Below are positions 59,560-64,000 of a stretch of DNA of 64,000 nt, piece after piece (positions within the stretch are counted from its first letter, which is position 1; every line of letters starts with the position of its first letter). The stretch is from contig CM067532.1 in NCBI GenBank assembly GCA_034509925.1, forward strand, positions 3,428,142 to 3,492,141, read 5' to 3'. The DNA is from Hirudinaria manillensis (Eukaryota; Annelida; Clitellata; Hirudinida; Hirudinidae). Under the pieces are notes generated by a model, which saw only the letters and a program-made list of their open reading frames with translations, had not been told where the DNA came from and did not search any database. The position numbers were made by a program, and so were the translations under genes.

Positions 59560-62500
59560 ATGTCCTTGAAACCTGTTCTTAGACCAGTAATAAATAATCT
59601 CTTTTTGAAATGGCTGACTGATTCTGATACTCAACAATTCCTAAAGTCCAACATACAGCTTATCTTAAAAGGGGAGTGCCTCCCCAATATCAACAAATTA
59701 CATTCAAGAAATACTCAAGGTTCAGTTTCTCCTAGAAACAATCTCCCCTCCAATCCTGCAAAAGCCAAAGTAGTGAGTTGAATATTTTTTTGACTAGTAT
59801 AAAATCGTTGATTTTGTATTTTAATTATCGCCATGTTTAAATATTTGCGATAAATTTTATTATTGGCGAATGATTGCTTCCGCATTATAAACGAACGAAA
59901 TGTTGCTGCAGCAATGAGAACTTAACACCGCAAAACTCTCAGCCCAGCCTCCGAGGCTAAGATTGTTCGTGCGCCATTGTGTTGCATATGAGTTTGGATC
60001 GCTTGAAAAACAAGTTATCTCCTAGCTTCGGCGAAATGACCATTAAGTTTACAAATATTCACTAGCTTTTGCGGTATCTAAATCTTTAACGACGACTTTA
60101 CAAACATGGCGGTAGACGTAATTGGTATTCCAATTGAAGTTATTCGGTCTAGGACGGTATTTTATCGACCGGCTGTAATCGATATAAAATGCTGTCATAC
60201 GATACACGGATGTAACAACTGTCCAAGCATCGGACAATCGTCCTGCTCAGCCATTCATTTCGGAGTTTGTGTACCTATTAAAAGCAAAGCGGATATTTAT
60301 AATGCATTTGCCGCCGATTCGCAAACTTGCAGTTTTCCTTACGCATACAAGGTATACTGTCAAATTAATCACGATGAATTTTTACATTTTCTTTGGAATT
60401 ACATTTTTACACTGCTTCTAATATTGTTTAACTTAACAGAAAACTGAAATCAGTAGCAAGTCTAGGGAAAGTTTACAACCACCACCTCTGAATATCTCTC
60501 CTGTGCCCAGCAGTTTAGAATCTAAGATAATTGAAAAACCTACTCAGCCAGTAAAAGAAAGATTTGAAATCAAGAAAGAATCACCAGAAGAAAAGCAGAA
60601 TGCCATCGAAACAGAGCCACCTGAGAAACAGAGCCAATACTTGGAGGGGAATATCGTGCCTTCAAAGATTGCTGATGTGCCAGCAAATGATTCAGCTCAA
60701 CATATCAAACCTTTCTACTTTCCAATGGGTGTCCCACCTCCCTCAGTTGACAAAATCTCTGCTGATGTAGCAAGACTTGTTCAAGAAGAGTTCGACAAAG
60801 CAGAAGGCAAAAAAATATCAATAAAAGAAATGGGGTCCATTGTAAAAGTAGGATTAAAGTTTCAAACTTTACCATTAAACCTTTTTAATTTGATCATATT
60901 TTAAAGCTAATTAATGAAAGCATTTGTCTATTATAATTGTTCTCATCTTGATGAGCTTAAAACGTAAATATTCATTTACTTTTAGGGAGTGGTTTTGGTA
61001 AAAGTGATTTAGTTATCTCTTCTTAGGTACTAATTAGTAATCAAATGGAATCTTATAAGTTTTCATTCAACATTGTAGGTCTGCAGGATGCCTTATTACT
61101 GGAAGGTTCCATTCTTTAGATATTTGTGTGCCGGTGATGTTCAGGAATACATCACATTTCAAAAATTCTTGGCTGGATGGAACAGGTAAATATTAACAAT
61201 CGAGATGTAATTTCAAAGCATTGGATTACACTAACATAGGATTGTGGTTCTATAACATTTCTCAGTTATTAATTTTTATGCTTAAGGCTGACAAAGACTT
61301 GTTTTGATGAATCATCAAAATTCATTCAAATTTGCTCCAAACCTGGTCATAATTATTTGACCTTTGAGGACTTTTTGCCATTAATTCAGGTGATTTTTAA
61401 AATTATTGTTTTAATATTCATGAGCCTAGAAAATTTTCTGAATTAATATTCATTCTTAAACTTCCATCCTTCAGGATGTAGTTGATTGCCATCCAGGCTT
61501 AACCTTTCTTCAAGATGCACCTGAGTTCCACTCCAGATATATTCAGACTGTTAGATGTACTTTGTTCGGTCAAGTTTTTTTTTATAACTTTTTAATCTGT
61601 TATTATTTACCTTCAGGTCATCTCCAGGATATTTTATTGCTTGAATCGCTCATGGTCTGGTAAAATCACAGTCCAAGAAGTCAGAAGCAGCAACCTTCTG
61701 AAGGTATTTTCCACATAAGTTTTGGATAGTTTGATTTATGCAACATGACATTGTATCCTTGAAAGACCATTGAGAGGCTGGAGGTTGAGGAAGATATCAA
61801 CCAGATATTGGATTACTTCTCTTACGAGCACTTCTACGTAATATACTGCAAATTCTGGGAACTCGACCAGGATCACGACCTCCTTATAAGCGAGACTGAC
61901 CTTGCAAGACACAACAATTATGGTTAGGACTTCTGATGAAAGCAATTGATATCATAACTGCAATTATGACTTTTTTTTAGCTATTTCCTCACGAATGATT
62001 GGTAGAATATTTTCTGGTGCTGTTACAAGGTATGATTCAAAATGTTTGAAATATCTAAATTAAGTTATTATCAGTTAAATAGCAGCAAGTTTAGCATTAG
62101 AAATCCATCTTAACTTTTTAATTCCCAGAAATATGACCAATGGAAAACTTACATATAGAGATTTTGTTTGGTTCCTCATATCAGAAGAAGACAAAAGACA
62201 TCCTAGAAGGTATGCTACTGTTTTTGTTGGTTTAAGTGTGCAACACAAGTTTTATTTTCAGTGTGGAGTACTGGTTCAGGTGCATGGATTTGGATGGTGA
62301 TGGAATAATATCCATGTATGAAATGGAGTACTTCTATGAAGAGCAAATTAAAAAAATGGAACTCTTAGACATAGAAACACTGCCCTTCCAGGATTGCTTG
62401 TGTCAGGTGATTTGCAAACATGTTCATCATTTTTATTAGCAATTCCTTTTATTATAAATAATTGTACAGGTAATAGTTTCAAACTATCCAATCACTAATT

Positions 62501-62958
62501 TCGACATTTACAGATGCTGGACATGATCAATCCATCAGAACCTGGGCGCATTCGACTCAAAGACCTCAAAGCGTCCTCTCTCACTCCCATCTTTTTTGAT
62601 ACCTTCTTTAACCTTGAAAAGTATTTGAGGCATGAACAGAAAGATCCATTTTCAAATCTAAGGGTAACGAATCAGAACATATCATAGTTAATAATCCTTT
62701 AATATCAAGAATGGAATTTATTCTTTGAAGGATGGAGAGGATGTAGGACTGTCAGACTTTGACAGATTTGCGGCTGATGAATATGAAATGCTTGTTGCGG
62801 AGGAGGGTGCAGGAGACAATCAGCATACTGAAATGTAAGTAGTTCTTCAAACATTCACATTGCCCAGCTTAAACTGTTATAATTGCAGAATTTATGATGA
62901 TGACTTTGAACCTGAGGATGCCAGGCATGGTGATGACCCAAGCAGAAGAAGTGATTGA
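59560..62958 (+). CDS. PPP2R3: PP2A regulatory subunit B'' (PPP2R3, PR72/PR130 family)
   Basis: Thirteen coding exons: 59560-59769, 60440-60847, 61079-61185, 61287-61389, 61475-61549, 61617-61703, 61766-61922, 61981-62029, 62129-62209, 62262-62406, 62514-62663, 62731-62834 and 62889-62958. They sum to 581 residues, close to vertebrate PR70. The N-terminus [20 protein letters not shown] matches the family start. A charged linker leads to the conserved [13 protein letters not shown] motif, then the PP2A-binding and EF-hand core. EF-hand 1 is [19 protein letters not shown]-hand 2 is [16 protein letters not shown], a full DxDxDG loop with E at position 12. The C-terminus is acidic ([18 protein letters not shown]). 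These subunits target the PP2A A/C core and respond to Ca2+. An alternative first exon is listed separately. Confidence 0.94.
60102..60113 (+). promoter_or_regulatory. YY1-like element at the internal start of PPP2R3
   Basis: AAACATGGCGGT matches the AAnATGGCGGC-type YY1 element that often overlaps the start codon in downstream promoters. It coincides with the ATG of the alternative first exon, supporting an internal promoter inside intron 1. Confidence 0.45.
60106..60351 (+). CDS. PPP2R3: Alternative first coding exon of PPP2R3
   Basis: ATG at 60106 starts 82 codons ([20 protein letters not shown] onward, with several Cys: [20 protein letters not shown]). They end in AAG|GTATAC with phase 0. 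The next exon (60440) is also phase 0, so the join gives a 593-residue isoform with a different N-terminus from the 59560 start. The exon lies in the intron of the longer transcript. Alternative N-termini are normal in PPP2R3A (PR130 and PR72). The N-terminal sequence itself is not recognised. Confidence 0.6.
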
Positions 62959-63082
62959 AAGAACAGGTGTGAACAAATTAAAATGCTAGCATGTGTCCTC
63001 CACAGTGTTTTAAAGATAATTGTATTTATTTCAGTTTGATCAACAGATCTCTCAGAGTGTCTTTGATATTTTTGAATCCCAA

Positions 63083-63088
63083 AATAAA
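63083..63088 (+). promoter_or_regulatory. Poly(A) signal of PPP2R3
   Basis: AATAAA about 125 bases after the stop codon. Confidence 0.6.
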
Positions 63089-63185
63089 AAAATACAAACA
63101 TTCTATTTGTCTAATAAATAAGTTTTCAAGTCTCACAAAAATCTGCGAAAGTCAAACCAGAGATCGAAAATGTTGGCTTCATCTG

Positions 63186-63191
63186 TTTATT
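63186..63191 (-). promoter_or_regulatory. Poly(A) signal of TRIAP1
   Basis: TTTATT on the + strand (AATAAA on -) lies 38 bases beyond the TRIAP1 stop and about 100 bases from the PPP2R3 signal, so the two 3' ends nearly meet. Confidence 0.55.
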
Positions 63192-63228
63192 AATTATCTA
63201 AACTAGGTATGTGGTGTAGTCAAATGCC

Positions 63229-64000
<772 letters not shown>

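Overview
The window is nuclear DNA of an animal. It is AT-rich and packed with short-intron genes whose GT-AG exons join into recognisable metazoan proteins. These include a Tbx2/3-type T-box factor, an RBMS/Shep-type RNA-binding protein and the FHA/tail-anchored protein SLMAP. No sequence feature fixes the phylum. Many introns are only 50-200 bp, with larger ones where mobile DNA has landed.

Layout. Positions 3-134 hold the end of an unrecognised + strand gene. 417-10748 (-) is TMEM94, a degenerate P-type ATPase-like membrane protein. 10.8-14.6 kb is a transposon zone: a remnant of a widespread repeat-encoded protein, a Merlin/IS1595-type transposase gene that has lost all three catalytic acids, and a stray copy of one alpha-mannosidase exon. 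14642-26759 (-) is a class II Golgi-type alpha-mannosidase. Its last intron contains an intact-looking Tc1-like transposon, and another intron holds a GC-richer block with a retroelement-like fragment. 29172-30551 (+) is a compact two-RRM RBMS-like gene. 30979-36937 (-) is SLMAP and 39020-41262 (-) is ORC4. About 10 kb without a convincing gene follows (41.8-51.8 kb), rich in simple repeats and containing scattered promoter/enhancer-like motifs. 51799-56599 (+) is the Tbx2/3-type gene. 59560-62958 (+) is a PPP2R3 (B'' subunit of PP2A) with an alternative first exon. 63229-63711 (-) is TRIAP1/Mdm35, convergent with PPP2R3.

The genes are a normal eukaryotic mixture, not an operon or a single system. 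Two touch PP2A biology: SLMAP is an adaptor of the STRIPAK PP2A complex and PPP2R3 is a PP2A regulatory subunit, but nothing here shows that their linkage is functional. The most unusual items are the triad-less Merlin-like gene with its own introns, the displaced mannosidase exon copy, a ferredoxin-like cysteine spacing inside the Tbx2/3 protein, and an inverted repeat that brackets TMEM94 exon 1. Exon joins were made by eye from splice consensus and reading phase. Exact ends marked with a tilde are approximate. I see no convincing new defence or other undescribed multi-gene system.
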